A DNA stretch of 64,000 nucleotides, from positions 89,756,998-89,820,997 of the forward strand of contig NC_089221.1 of assembly GCF_963924675.1 (NCBI RefSeq). The letters are read 5' to 3'. This document shows, piece by piece, positions 22,290 through 32,184 of this stretch (position 1 is the stretch's first letter; the number at the start of each line of letters is the position of its first letter). The notes beneath the pieces were generated by a model, which was not told where the DNA came from, did not search any database, and saw nothing but the letters and a program-made list of their open reading frames with translations. The translations under genes and the position numbers were made by a program. The DNA is from Phocoena phocoena (lineage: Eukaryota; Chordata; Mammalia; Artiodactyla; Phocoenidae).

Positions 22290-22930
22290 TGCTGTCGTGC
22301 GAGGGTTATTTATTATGCATGCTTACTTTTAGGTGGGAGGTAACGAGCATCCAAAGCTCACAAGATTTAAACAACATATGGGAATATGAATCCCAGGACT
22401 AATTAGAGTCCCCGTTTGGATGGTTCCAGGAGATTCTTTCCCACCTGCATTTTCTGTGAGATTCTCTTTGAAAATTAAACTGTTAACACTGATATAACTA
22501 AACAGCAATGCTGACCAGTACATCTCTTTAGCTCAGGTCTTTGTTGGTCAGAGCTGAGCTCTCTCGAAATCACATAGAGCTCTGGGTTTGGGCCAAACTA
22601 ATTTATGTCTCTGTAAACGTCTTGCTTGGAGATGACGTTTGTTTTTAAAACAATTAAAGGTAGAGCAGATGCAATAGATCTTTAGAGGAAAAAAAATGTT
22701 CCCAAGATAATGAAAATCAATTGGATAATGTTAATGTGGAAATGGCTTTCAGAAATCGTTAGAGTTGTTTATCATAATATTAGTCACAGACCTCCGAGAA
22801 CATTAAGAAAATGTTACACACGTAGTAGAGCACAGGGAGTCTTTTCACAATCACGTAACTTTAGATGCAGACGACCTGCCATTTCTCTTAGATTTGTTTA
22901 ATGGCTCCAGTGCTCAAGATCCTACTTAAT
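22290..22930. promoter_or_regulatory. candidate conserved non-coding element
   Basis: Non-repetitive AT-rich sequence with many discrete motif-like words: ttattatgcatgctt near 22310, ggactaattagag near 22397, aaacaattaaaggtag near 22650 and caattggataatgtt near 22716. No repeat family and no reading frame. The composition resembles enhancer-type conserved elements, but conservation cannot be seen from one genome. Confidence 0.27.
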
Positions 22931-23219
22931 GATGATGTTTAAGATTCTTGAATGTGAGGGGGCAGCCAGAAACCTTTCCCTGCATGCACGTGTTTGCTGG
23001 ATCTCAGCAACAGGCCAAACACCAGGACAGGACCATTAATCATCTTGTATTAAAATCCCAGCCAGGTTCAGGGCCTTGTGCTATTGATTGTTCCCTTCCT
23101 CTGCTGTACCATCAACCTGTTCCTCGCAACTAGCTCCTTTCCAGTAACATTTAACACTTAAATATGCTCCATGTGCTCCTGTCTTAAAATTCAAATGTCT
23201 CCTCTTATGCCTTTCTTTT
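22931..23219. other. unique non-coding sequence
   Basis: Nothing recognised. Confidence 0.4.
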
Positions 23220-23420
23220 CACATTGGATTCCTTACATTTACTGGCTTCAACTCCTTACCTCTCTCATTCATCCCTCAACCCAAACGCAGCCGGACATGA
23301 GCTCCGTGAACACTACTCTTGCTCCTTGTCATTGAGTCCAATGGACACCTTTCAACCTACATCTCCCTTGACCTCTTGTCAACTTCTCATGTTGTTGACC
23401 TCCTGGGGATTCGGCTGGGA
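23220..23420 (+). mobile_element. L2-type reverse transcriptase fragment
   Basis: One plus-strand frame near 23318-23400 reads LVIESNGHLSTYISLDL then a decayed segment ending VVDLL. This resembles the CR1/L2-type reverse transcriptase stretch with consensus of the form NGHFS...LDLSAAFDTVDH. The catalytic aspartate region is degraded. An ancient LINE remnant is the simplest reading. Confidence 0.45.
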
Positions 23421-24229
23421 CGGGGCAGAGGCTGACAGGCTGAGGAGGCAGCTCCCTGTGATGCTGAGTGAGATCATAAGAGGTGGGAGTGTTAAGGAAG
23501 TGGGAACTGGGAGAGTATAAAGTTTCAGGACACACATCACCCCTTCACAGTTCTGCCTACACTGATGCTAGAAATATGACCCAGCACCCTGTGCTATTTG
23601 TTGCAGGAAGGAAGAACCAAGACTGGCTTTGCAGCACTTTTTTTTCTCCTCCTTAAAATTCACCCATTCAAGTAAGGATGACAGTTTCCAAGCAACATGC
23701 CAGAATAAGGGCATCAGCCTTCTCTCTGGATTTCTGGTTAGTTTACCAAGCATAATATGCTAAATTGTAAGCAAACTTTTTTTTTTCTTAACTGATGGAA
23801 CTGGGCAGGTTAGCTGTCATCTATGTTTTCCCCTTTTACCTTCAGTCACATGTCCTTCCTCCACATCACCTCACTGCCAGCTTCATTAATTTCTATAAGT
23901 AGTCATAACTTCTTGATTTACAAACCACACCTTCATGCTTGCCAATATATTTGTCTCCACCATGATTCTGTAGCCATGACTTCTATCCAAGTAGCTTTCT
24001 GTAATACCTGGAATGACAGTCATGAATTTGTTTTCTTTACAGTTTGCTTTTTTTATTTCCTAGACAGAGCTCTGGAACATTGACACATGAGGCCATAAAT
24101 GCTGGTCTTTGCGACCTCCTTCTCATTCCCTCCTCTCCTGCCACCTCCATCAAATCTGCCCTCACTACCTGCACAGTTTGTCGCAGAGTTCTCAATATCC
24201 CGAATTCTTGCTCCATCCTCTGGTCCATG
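23421..24229. other. unique or very old L2-derived sequence
   Basis: Pyrimidine-rich sequence between L2 fragments at 23220 and 24230, both on the plus strand. It may be the intervening body of one L2 copy but no landmark is clear enough to call. Confidence 0.35.
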
Positions 24230-24412
24230 GTAAATGATGTAATTTACTTATTTACTAAGTTCATTGCTTATTGTCTGTCAACCCTAAGCCTCGCCATGAG
24301 GGCAGGATGTTTGCCTCTTCGTGTCTCTTCACCGTGTATTCCAACTACTGAGAAAATGCCAGGCACATAGTAGGTGCTCAACTTATTCATTACTGTATGA
24401 ATAAATTAATGT
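24230..24412 (+). mobile_element. L2 LINE 3' end
   Basis: The L2 3'UTR order is present: cgccatgagggcaggatgtt, then aaatgccaggcacatagtag, gtgctcaacttattcatt and tgaataaatt at the 3' terminus. Plus strand, diverged. Confidence 0.75.
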
Positions 24413-25119
24413 AAGCAAGGTGGATATAAAAAAGTAAAAGTGTATTAATTATAAGCAAGTTTCAGCTGGTTGTCTTTTTCCTGATAAAATGTCTATAGCT
24501 CTATTTACTATCTTCATGCTTTTTCACAGCTCAGTGGAAAATTAGCCCTTAGAAAAGAGGTTAAAGAGGTTCAGTTGCCAGAAGCCATAATTTTGACAAA
24601 GGATCATGTGGTGGGGTGGGTTTGGAGAGGAGTTGGAGGGTTACGTTCAAGAGATGGTGGTGAAGGGGGCAAGCAGCGGCCTCACACCCAGAGCTACTGA
24701 ACAGCTGCACAACGGGGAGCGACCAGTTCAAATGAACTCATGGTTTCCTGCCAGAAAGGAGCCCCACAGAGACGTTTGCCATTGCTGCTGTATTTCACCT
24801 GAGTTGCGGTAGGCTTTAATCATGCTTGCAGAGCCAGAGGAGGAAGGCCAGGAGACCTTGTAAACTGCCTCAGTCCAGGGAACAGCCGGCCTCAGAAAGA
24901 AAATCACAGGAACAACTTGTGAGTGTAGCAAGGGTGTGTGGCTGGTGACACCGTGGCGCCCCCTAGAGGTGTGTCTGCATTACAGTATCAACAGGCACTC
25001 ATCCAAGAGCTGCTCTCACCCCTGAGCACTCTCTACGCTAGAACTCCTCATCTCAACTTCCCCAAACTGGGAACAGGAACTTTACTGGACAGTGGATTGA
25101 GCCAACTTTCCAGAGCAGC
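24413..25119. other. unique non-coding sequence
   Basis: Nothing recognised. Confidence 0.4.
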
Positions 25120-25260
25120 TTCCCTATGCCAGGACTGTGTTGGGTCATGAGAAACATGAGAAGACAATAGATGTAACAATTGCCCTCAAGATGCTCCTCA
25201 CTGAGGGAGAAGACAGGTGTGCACACAGATGACCAATACAATGGCCACGACCGACGTTAA

Positions 25261-25274
25261 AAAGGGGCCTTTAG
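25261..25274. repeat. target-site duplication, left copy
   Basis: The fourteen bases aaaggggcctttag recur at 25475-25488. Confidence 0.92.
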
Positions 25275-25474
25275 GGGGCTTCCCTGGTGGCGCAGTGGTT
25301 GAGAGTCCGCCTGCCGATGCAGGGGACATGGGTTTGTGTCCCGGTCCGGGAAGATCCCACATGCCACGGAGCGGCTGGGCCCGTGAGCCATGGCCGCTGA
25401 GCCTGCGCGTCCGGAGCCTGTGCTCCACAACGGGAGAGGCCACAACAGTGAGAGGCCCGCGTGCCGCAAAAAAA
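25275..25474 (+). mobile_element. CHR-type SINE, short form
   Basis: A complete short-form CHR SINE. The tRNA-Glu-derived head holds an A-box-like tggcgcagtggttgagag and a B-box-like gggtttgtgtccc. The body runs through atgccacggagcggctgggc and ends with gcccgcgtgccgc and a poly-A. Flanked by the 14-bp TSD at 25261-25274 and 25475-25488, both copies identical, which indicates a relatively young insertion. Confidence 0.96.
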
Positions 25475-25488
25475 AAAGGGGCCTTTAG
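25475..25488. repeat. target-site duplication, right copy
   Basis: Exact repeat of 25261-25274. Confidence 0.92.
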
Positions 25489-25871
25489 TCTGAGAGACTG
25501 TTTCTGTTTGGAAGAATCAGAGAAGCTTTGATAGAGGAGGTGGAGGCTAAGCTGTAATGCGAGAATAGGTAGGATCTTAGTGGGGTGCAGGGAGCCCCTT
25601 CCTGGCAGAGGGGATTGCATAGGAAGAAACATGGGGATGCTGAGAAGGGAAACTGTGGCAGATTTTCCACTCAGCAAAATGCATGGAACCCTTCAGGAGC
25701 AGTACAGGGAAATAAACACAGAGAGGAAAGTCACGTTCAAATGGGGTAGGACCCCATAGTCCGGTCTCAGGGATGAGCTTTACTCTGGCAGTGACAAGTC
25801 ACTGGATGTTTCTGAGCAGGTATTTAAATGGATCAGAGGCAGTCTTTCCTTAGATGTCGAGAAGTGAAGAC

Positions 25872-25887
25872 TAAAAGGAACCCATTG
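25872..25887. repeat. target-site duplication, left copy
   Basis: The sixteen bases taaaaggaacccattg match 26238-26253 with one mismatch. Confidence 0.82.
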
Positions 25888-26191
25888 AGGGGCTTCCTTG
25901 GCGGTGCAGTGGTTAAGAATCCACCTGCCAATGCAGGGGACACGGGTCCTATCCCTGGTTTGGGAAGATCCCACATGCCGCAGAGCAACTAAGCCCGTGC
26001 GCCACAACTACTGAGCCTGCAGTCTAGAGCCCGTGCTCCGCAACAAGAGAAGCCACCGCAATGAGAAGCCCACGCACCGCAACGAAGAGCAGCCCCCGCT
26101 CGCCGCGACTGGAGAAAGCCCGAGCGCAGCAATGAAGACCCAACGCAGCCAGAAATAAATAAATGAATAACTTTAAAAATAAATAAATAAA
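25888..26191 (+). mobile_element. CHR-type SINE, long form
   Basis: A plus-strand long-form CHR SINE: head cttccttggcggtgcagtgg, block atcccacatgccgcagagca, extended 3' part with gcagcccccgctcgccgcga and gaagacccaacgcagccag, then an AAATA-type tail. The right TSD does not follow the tail directly but lies 46 bp further on (see 26192-26237). Confidence 0.93.
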
Positions 26192-26237
26192 AGTAGCGTG
26201 ACCAATATTCAGCAAATATTTAGAAAAAATAACTAAA
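26192..26237 (+). other. non-SINE segment between SINE tail and right TSD
   Basis: Forty-six bases beginning agtagcgtgaccaatatt separate the AAATA tail from the right-hand target-site duplication. If the duplication is real, this segment travelled with the SINE as a 3' transduction from read-through of pol III transcription at the source locus, ending in a new A-rich stretch. The alternative is a later insertion into the tail. Confidence 0.5.
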
Positions 26238-26253
26238 TAAAAGGAACCTATTG
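26238..26253. repeat. target-site duplication, right copy
   Basis: taaaaggaacctattg, one mismatch to 25872-25887. Confidence 0.82.
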
Positions 26254-26500
26254 GGAAGGAGGCTGCACACTTCTGGACTATTGTCGGGTCCAGCTACCAT
26301 GACAGACGTTAGAGATCGGATGGCCAGATGGAATATTACAGAAGCTCAGGGGACTGCTCCTCTGCTCCAGGCTCTGGGTCACGACATCCAGGTCTCTCTC
26401 TGGACCTCCTTAAGGCAGATGGCCCCAGGCCACAGAAATGAAGAAAGTATATCCAGGCCCAGGAGCAATAGCAGTCATGTATCTGAAATCTACGTCCCCT

Positions 26501-27371
26501 AAATAGATTCTCCACCTCAAATTGTTTCTGCCAGCCTGCCAGTTTCTTTTTCTGGTTTTAAATTAAGTCAAAAAAAATTTTTTTAAATACAACCTTTAAA
26601 AGGAAACATAATAGACATACCGAGTGAAAAATAAGCAGAAGAGAGCTGTAAAACATATTTCTAAAAGTAGTAAGATGGAATAGTCACATCCATTTCAGAA
26701 TCTTGGCCACAAAGGCAACATCTAACATCTGATTAGATAGTCCTCTTCAAGAAATAAATATAGATGATGACAATTTTGTTGCTCTTTGTGTATGTCATCA
26801 TAGGCCTGACTTCTTCAGAGGTTACAGGGCAGGAGTAGAAAAACTGCTTTAAAATAATCCTCTGTCATTTTTTAATTTCCAAATAAAATTGGTTACTTGG
26901 CTCAGAAGGTACTGCACAAGAGACAAATCATTTTTAAGAAATATTGAACTCTATTAAATTTTGTTCTTTATGTGGTAGACATTCTCACTTTAAAGATAAA
27001 TATGTACTTTACAAATTAAAGTATAGCAGGAGCATTTGTTCTACCAAAGTTGACAAGAAAACACGTCGAAAGGAGCATGCCATCTGTCTCCCTGCCTTAT
27101 GTTGATATGCCCCATTCCTTCGTATGTATCTACACACCTCGATGTACATCACGTACTAATAACAGGCAGTGTGACAGATGCTCCTGTTTCTGCTGCTTTT
27201 GGAAAACTTTAACAGATTGTATTTAGCTATTCCGTGATTATACTGTCTCATGTTGAACAACCACCATAGACTTATGCTGTTCTGTAAGTAGCCAAAGCTA
27301 AGTACCAGCCATGTCTTTTTACTTTACTCGAGGGCACTGGCTATGGAGCTGTATTTTAAAACCAGGAAGGT
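26501..27371. other. AT-rich unique sequence
   Basis: Nothing recognised. Confidence 0.4.
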
Positions 27372-27732
27372 TGTCTTAGTTCAGGACTCTATAACAGAAT
27401 ACCACAGACTGGGTGGCTTATAGACAAGAGAAATTTACTTCTCACAGTTCTTGAGGCTGGAAAGTCTAAGATCAGGGCACTGGCAGATTTGGTGTCTGGT
27501 GAGAGCCTGTTTCCTGGTTCATAAACAGCCTCTTCTCTCTGTGTCCTCACATGGTGGAAGGCGGAAGAGAGCTCTGTGGGGTCTCTTTTATAAGAGCACT
27601 AATCCCACTCATGAGGGTGCCAACCTCATGCATGCAGCACCTCCCAAAGCCCTCATCTCCAAATACCATCACACTGGTGATTAGGTTTCAACATATGAAT
27701 TTAGGAAAGATACAACCATTCTGTCTATAGCG
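27372..27732 (-). mobile_element. MLT1-type LTR (ERVL-MaLR), solo
   Basis: A near-complete minus-strand LTR: it opens tgtcttagttcaggactcta, then ataccacagactgggtggct, ttggtgtctggtgagagcct, tgtcctcacatggtggaagg, cttttataagagcactaatc and ends near attctgtctatagc. It is the best preserved of the three MLT1-type LTRs here. No internal proviral sequence adjoins. Confidence 0.88.
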
Positions 27733-29027
27733 AAGGTATAGCAGCTTTGTCTTCCTTCCTCAACTTCTTTGTTCCCTCTTCTATAACAGGTAATGCCGGC
27801 CATAAAAAAAGCATCTTTATTTTTAAAGTTTCTATGTATTTTGATTAACGTGTGCAGAAATACTTCATTCTTAATTAAAAATAAAACATTGTGTGCATAT
27901 GGGCACGTGTGCACGCTCATGCCCACACACAGAAACACACACGAGGATGTTGAGATTGCATTTTTCATTAAAGATATTTAGCTAAGGTTCACAGAATCAT
28001 CCCAGCGCTTGAGGTAAAATCCAGTTTGGGTGTGCCTTCAATCAATCTCCACATTTGTTTCAGTAACTCCATTCCATTCCACTCACACACATCTTTGTCT
28101 TTTCACAGTACATCTTTGGAGTATTTTCAATTAGTTGAAAAGCAATGCTAAAAAGCTTTATTGTTGTAATACAATTGCCAGGTAAAAGCACAGGATGTGT
28201 CTGTTGCTGAAAATTTACAGACTTGGTTTGACAACTCTGTCTCTCCACAATGTGGAGGAGATATTTTATTATGTGTTATTGGATTCAGGCTTATCATGCA
28301 GCATTAATGTATTTATTAGCTTACATTGAGGGTTCTCTATTTACATGCAGTCATAGTTTTATTTTCCTTTTAGTATAAACACCTCTGATGAACATAATGT
28401 ATCCTGCAGTTAAGTGTGACATTTCCCTGCTTCTCTTCCACCTCGTCTGACCTTTTATGCAGTCGCTGAATACCTTTCTCCTGTAGGACTTGAACAGCCC
28501 TTCCTGTGGCATGATGAATCCAATCAAAAGTGTGCCCTGGAGAAGATGGAAGTACTGACGTTCAAGGAGAGGAGAAGAAGGAATTAAGGAGCACAGGCCA
28601 TTCTGAGGTGTGGGTGTCACTAGGAATATTACCGAAGAAACTTACAGTTCCAACAAACACGGCATCCAGGGGACCATATTCCAAACACTTTTACCATTCT
28701 GAGCACTGTCCCGAAGAGTCCAGAAACTCTTCCATGTAAAGAATAAAGAAGCTGCTGAGGAGCTTTCTCTCCTCCCTCTCTCCAGTCACAATAAGAAATG
28801 GCTAAGGGAAAAGGAGGGAGAAAACTGGTACTGTGTTGTTCCTGGGAACAGAGTCAGGGTCACAGTGGGGAAGTCAGAAAGGACTGATTTTAGCATTCCA
28901 ATATTAAGATGTAATCTGTACCTAGATTTGTCCTCTAGAGGAACGAACAGCCTTATGAACTCCATTGCACTGGAGTTTCCATGGGGAACCACAGATATTC
29001 TTCTCTGTTGTAGGGTAAAGTTGGCCC
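27733..29027. other. unique non-coding sequence
   Basis: No repeat recognised apart from a short CA-rich patch near 27925-27945. No coding signal. Confidence 0.4.
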
Positions 29028-29212
29028 CAATCAATGGTTCTTGGTGCTAACTGTACCTTAAACTCATTGGAAGAAATTTTTTTAAACTGAAGATTCCTGG
29101 ACCCTATACTTACTAATCAGAATACTCAAGGGGAGGTCCTAAATATTTGTCTTTTTATAAACTCCCCAGGTGGTTCAGATGTGCAACCAGAACTGGGAGC
29201 TACTTGTAACAA
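29028..29212 (+). mobile_element. MER5-type hAT DNA transposon remnant
   Basis: Ordered landmarks of the non-autonomous MER5 family: caatggttcttggtgctaac, agattcctggaccctatact, aatcagaatactcaagggga, atatttgtctttttataa and ctccccaggtggttcagatg. These follow the MER5A consensus as I remember it. Terminal inverted repeats are too decayed to be certain. Confidence 0.68.
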
Positions 29213-29540
29213 ATAACTCTTAAGATGTCATTCCAAATCAAACTTCTACTCAAATATCCACAACAATATGATAGCAGTAGCAATACTAACACTTTGGCAT
29301 CAGATATCTGCTTCTCTTTCCATGCCTAAATTTTGCTTTCCTTGGCCTTGGATCAGCCAGGATCTCTCCAAGTGGTGGTAAACTGACAACTTTCACATAC
29401 TCCCTTCCAAATAATACTTATTTACCAAAAATATTATATTTCCCCTAATATGAATAGAGGCATGAAATGAAGCAGGAAGGATTTTTTAAGGAATTGTGTG
29501 CTGTTAACCTACACTCATATGAAGGCTTCTTTTTCCCATT
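29213..29540. other. unique non-coding sequence
   Basis: Nothing recognised. Confidence 0.4.
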
Positions 29541-31394
29541 TTATTTATTTATTTTTAAACATCTTTATTGGAGTATAATTGCTTTAAAATGGTGTGTTAG
29601 TTTCTACTTTATAACAACGTGAATCAGCTATACATATACATATATCCCCATATCCCCTCCCTCTTGTGTCTCCCTCCCACCCTCCCTACCCCACCCCTCT
29701 AGGTGGTCACAGAGCACCAAGCTGATCTCCCTGTGCTATGCAGCTGCTTCCCACTAGCTAGCTATTTTATATTTGGTAGTGTGTATATAACCATGCCACT
29801 TACTCACTTCGTCCCAGCTTACCCTTACCCTCCGCGTGTCCTCAAGTCCATTCTCTACATCTGCATCATTATTCCTGTCTTGCCCCTATGTTCTTCATAA
29901 CCATTTTTTTTCTTTTAGATTCCATATCTATGTGTTAGCACATGGTGTTTGTTTTTCTCTTCCTGACTTACTTCACTCTGTATGACAGACTCTAGGTCCA
30001 TCCACCTCACGACAACTCAATTTCATTTCTTTTTATGGCTGAGTAATATTCCATTGTATATATGTGTCACATCTTCTTTACCTATTCATCTGTCGATGGA
30101 CACTTAGCTTGCTTCCATGTACTGGCTATGGTAAATAGGGCTGCAATGAACATTGTGGTACATGACTCTTTGAATTATGGTTTTCTCAGGGTATATGCCC
30201 AGTAGTGGGTTTCTGGGTCATTTGGTAGTTCTATTTTTAGTTTTTTAAGTACCCTCCATACTGTTCTCCACAGTGGCTGTATCAATTTACATTCCCACCA
30301 ACAGTGCAAGAGGGTTTCCTTTTCTCCACACCCTCTCCAGCATTTACTGTTTGTAGATTTTTTGATGATAGCTATTCTGACTGGTGTGAGGTGATACCTC
30401 ATTGTAGTTTTGATTTGCATTTCTTTAATGATTAGTGATGTTGAGCATTCTTTCATGAGTTTGTTGGCAGTCTGTCTTCTTTGGAGAAATGTCTATTTAG
30501 GTCTTCTGCCCATTTTTGGATTGGGTTGTTTGTTTTTTTGATATTGAGCTGCATGAGATGCTTGTAAATTTTGGAGATTAGTCCTTTGTCACTTGCTTCA
30601 TTTGCAAATATTTTCTCCCATTCTGAGGGCTGTCTTTTCATCTTATTTATGGTTTCCTTTGCTGTGCAAAAGCTTTTAAGTTTCATTAGGTCCCATTTGT
30701 TTATTTTAGTTTTTAATTTACATTTCTCTAGGAGGTGGGTCAAAAAGGAACTTGCTGTGATTTATATCATTGAGTGCTCTGCCTATGTTTTCCTCTAAGA
30801 GTTTGTTAGTGTCTGGCCTTACATTTAGGTCTTTAATCAATTTTGAGTTTATTTTTCTGTATGGTGTTAGTGAATGTTCTAATTTCATTCTTTTACATGT
30901 AGCTGTCCAGTTTTCCCAGCACCACTTATTGAATAGGCCGTCTTTTCTCCATTGTATATTCTTGCTTCCTTTATCAAAAATAAGATGACTATATGTGCAT
31001 GGGTTTATATGGGCTTTCTATCCTGTTCCATTGATCTATATTTCTGTTTTTGTGCCAGTACCATACTGTCTTAATGACTGTAGCTTTGTAGTATAGTCTG
31101 AAGTCAGGGAGCCTGATTCTTCCAGCTCCATTTTTCTTTCTCAAGAATGCTTTAGCTATTCAGATTATTTTGTGTTTCCATACAAATTGTGAAATTTTTT
31201 GCTCTAGTTCTGTGAAAAATGCCATTGGTAGTTTGATAGGGATTGCACTGAATCTGTAGATTGCTTTGGGTAGTATAGTCATTTCCACACTGTTGATTCT
31301 TCCAATCCAAGAACATGGTATATCTCTCCATCTGTTTGTATCATCTTTAATTTCTTTCATCAGTGTCTTATAGTTTTCTGCATACAGGTCTTTT

Positions 31395-31460
31395 GTCTCC
31401 TTAGGTAGGTTAATTCCTAGATATTTTGTCTCCTTAGGTAGGTTTATTCCTAGATATTTT
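31395..31460. repeat. 33-bp tandem duplication inside L1 ORF2
   Basis: Two adjacent 33-bp units (31395-31427 and 31428-31460), each starting gtctccttaggtaggt and ending cctagatatttt, differ at one base (taattcc versus ttattcc). Other L1 copies as I remember them have one unit, so this arose after insertion or in this lineage of copies. 33 bp keeps the frame (11 codons). Confidence 0.9.
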
Positions 31461-31980
31461 ATTATTTTTGTTGCAATGGTAAATGGGAGTGTTTCCTTAA
31501 TTTCTCTTTCAGATTTTTCATCATTGGTGTATAGGAATGCAAGAGATTTCTGTGCATTAATTTTGTATCCTGCTACTTACCAAATTCATTGATTAGCTGT
31601 AGTAGTTTTCTGGTAGCATCTTTAGCATTCTCTATGTATAGTATCATGTCACCTGCAAACAGTGACAGCTTTACTTCTACTTTCCAATTTGAATTCCTTT
31701 TATTTCTTTTTCTTCTCTGATTGCTGTGGCTAAAACTTCCAAAACAATGTTGAATAACATTGGTGAGAGTGGGCAACCTTGTCTTGCTCCTGATCATAGT
31801 GGACATGGTTTCAGTTTTTCACCATTGAGAACAATGTTGGCTGTGGGTTTGTCATATATGGCCTTTATTATGTTGAGGTAAGTTCCCTCTATGCTTACTT
31901 TCTGGAGGGTTTTTATAATAAATGGGTGTTGAATTTTGTCAAAAGCTTTTTTTGCATCTATTGAGATGATATTTGTTGTG

Positions 31981-32184
31981 TTTTGTTTTTTTGCGGTACG
32001 CAGGCCTCTCACTCTTGTGGTCTCTCCCATTGCGGAGCACAGGTTCCGGACGCGCAGGCTCAGTGGCCAAGGTTCACGTGCCTAGCCACTCCATGGCATG
32101 TGGGATCTTCCCAGACCGGGGCATGAACCTGTGTCCCCTGCATCAGCAGGTGGACTCTCAACCACTGCGCCACCAGGGAAGCCC
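31981..32184 (-). mobile_element. CHR-type SINE, short form, inside L1
   Basis: A minus-strand short-form CHR SINE: poly-T, then gcggtacgcaggcctctcac, ctccatggcatgtgggatct, and the head caccagggaagccc. It splits the L1 ORF2 between the AFDKIQH region and the RT N-terminal part. The left flank atgatattt and the right flank aatcatatgg only loosely repeat, so the TSD is short or decayed. It must be younger than the L1. Confidence 0.93.

Larger units (their letters stand above)
25120..26500 (-). mobile_element. L2 LINE body, interrupted by two SINEs
   Basis: Antisense L2 landmarks recur across the two SINE insertions: gccctcaagatgctcctcac near 25182, agccccttcctggcagaggg near 25594, and gcagtgacaagtcactggat near 25788. 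After the second SINE the line continues with a ggctgcacacttctggacta block. The order matches other antisense L2 copies (7680-8119). All coding capacity is lost. It served as the target for the insertions at 25275 and 25888. Confidence 0.5.

Noticed and set aside
25275..25350. A tRNA-Glu-like sequence with A and B boxes.
   Set aside because: It is the head of the CHR SINE; it lacks a complete cloverleaf and the anticodon arm of a functional tRNA.
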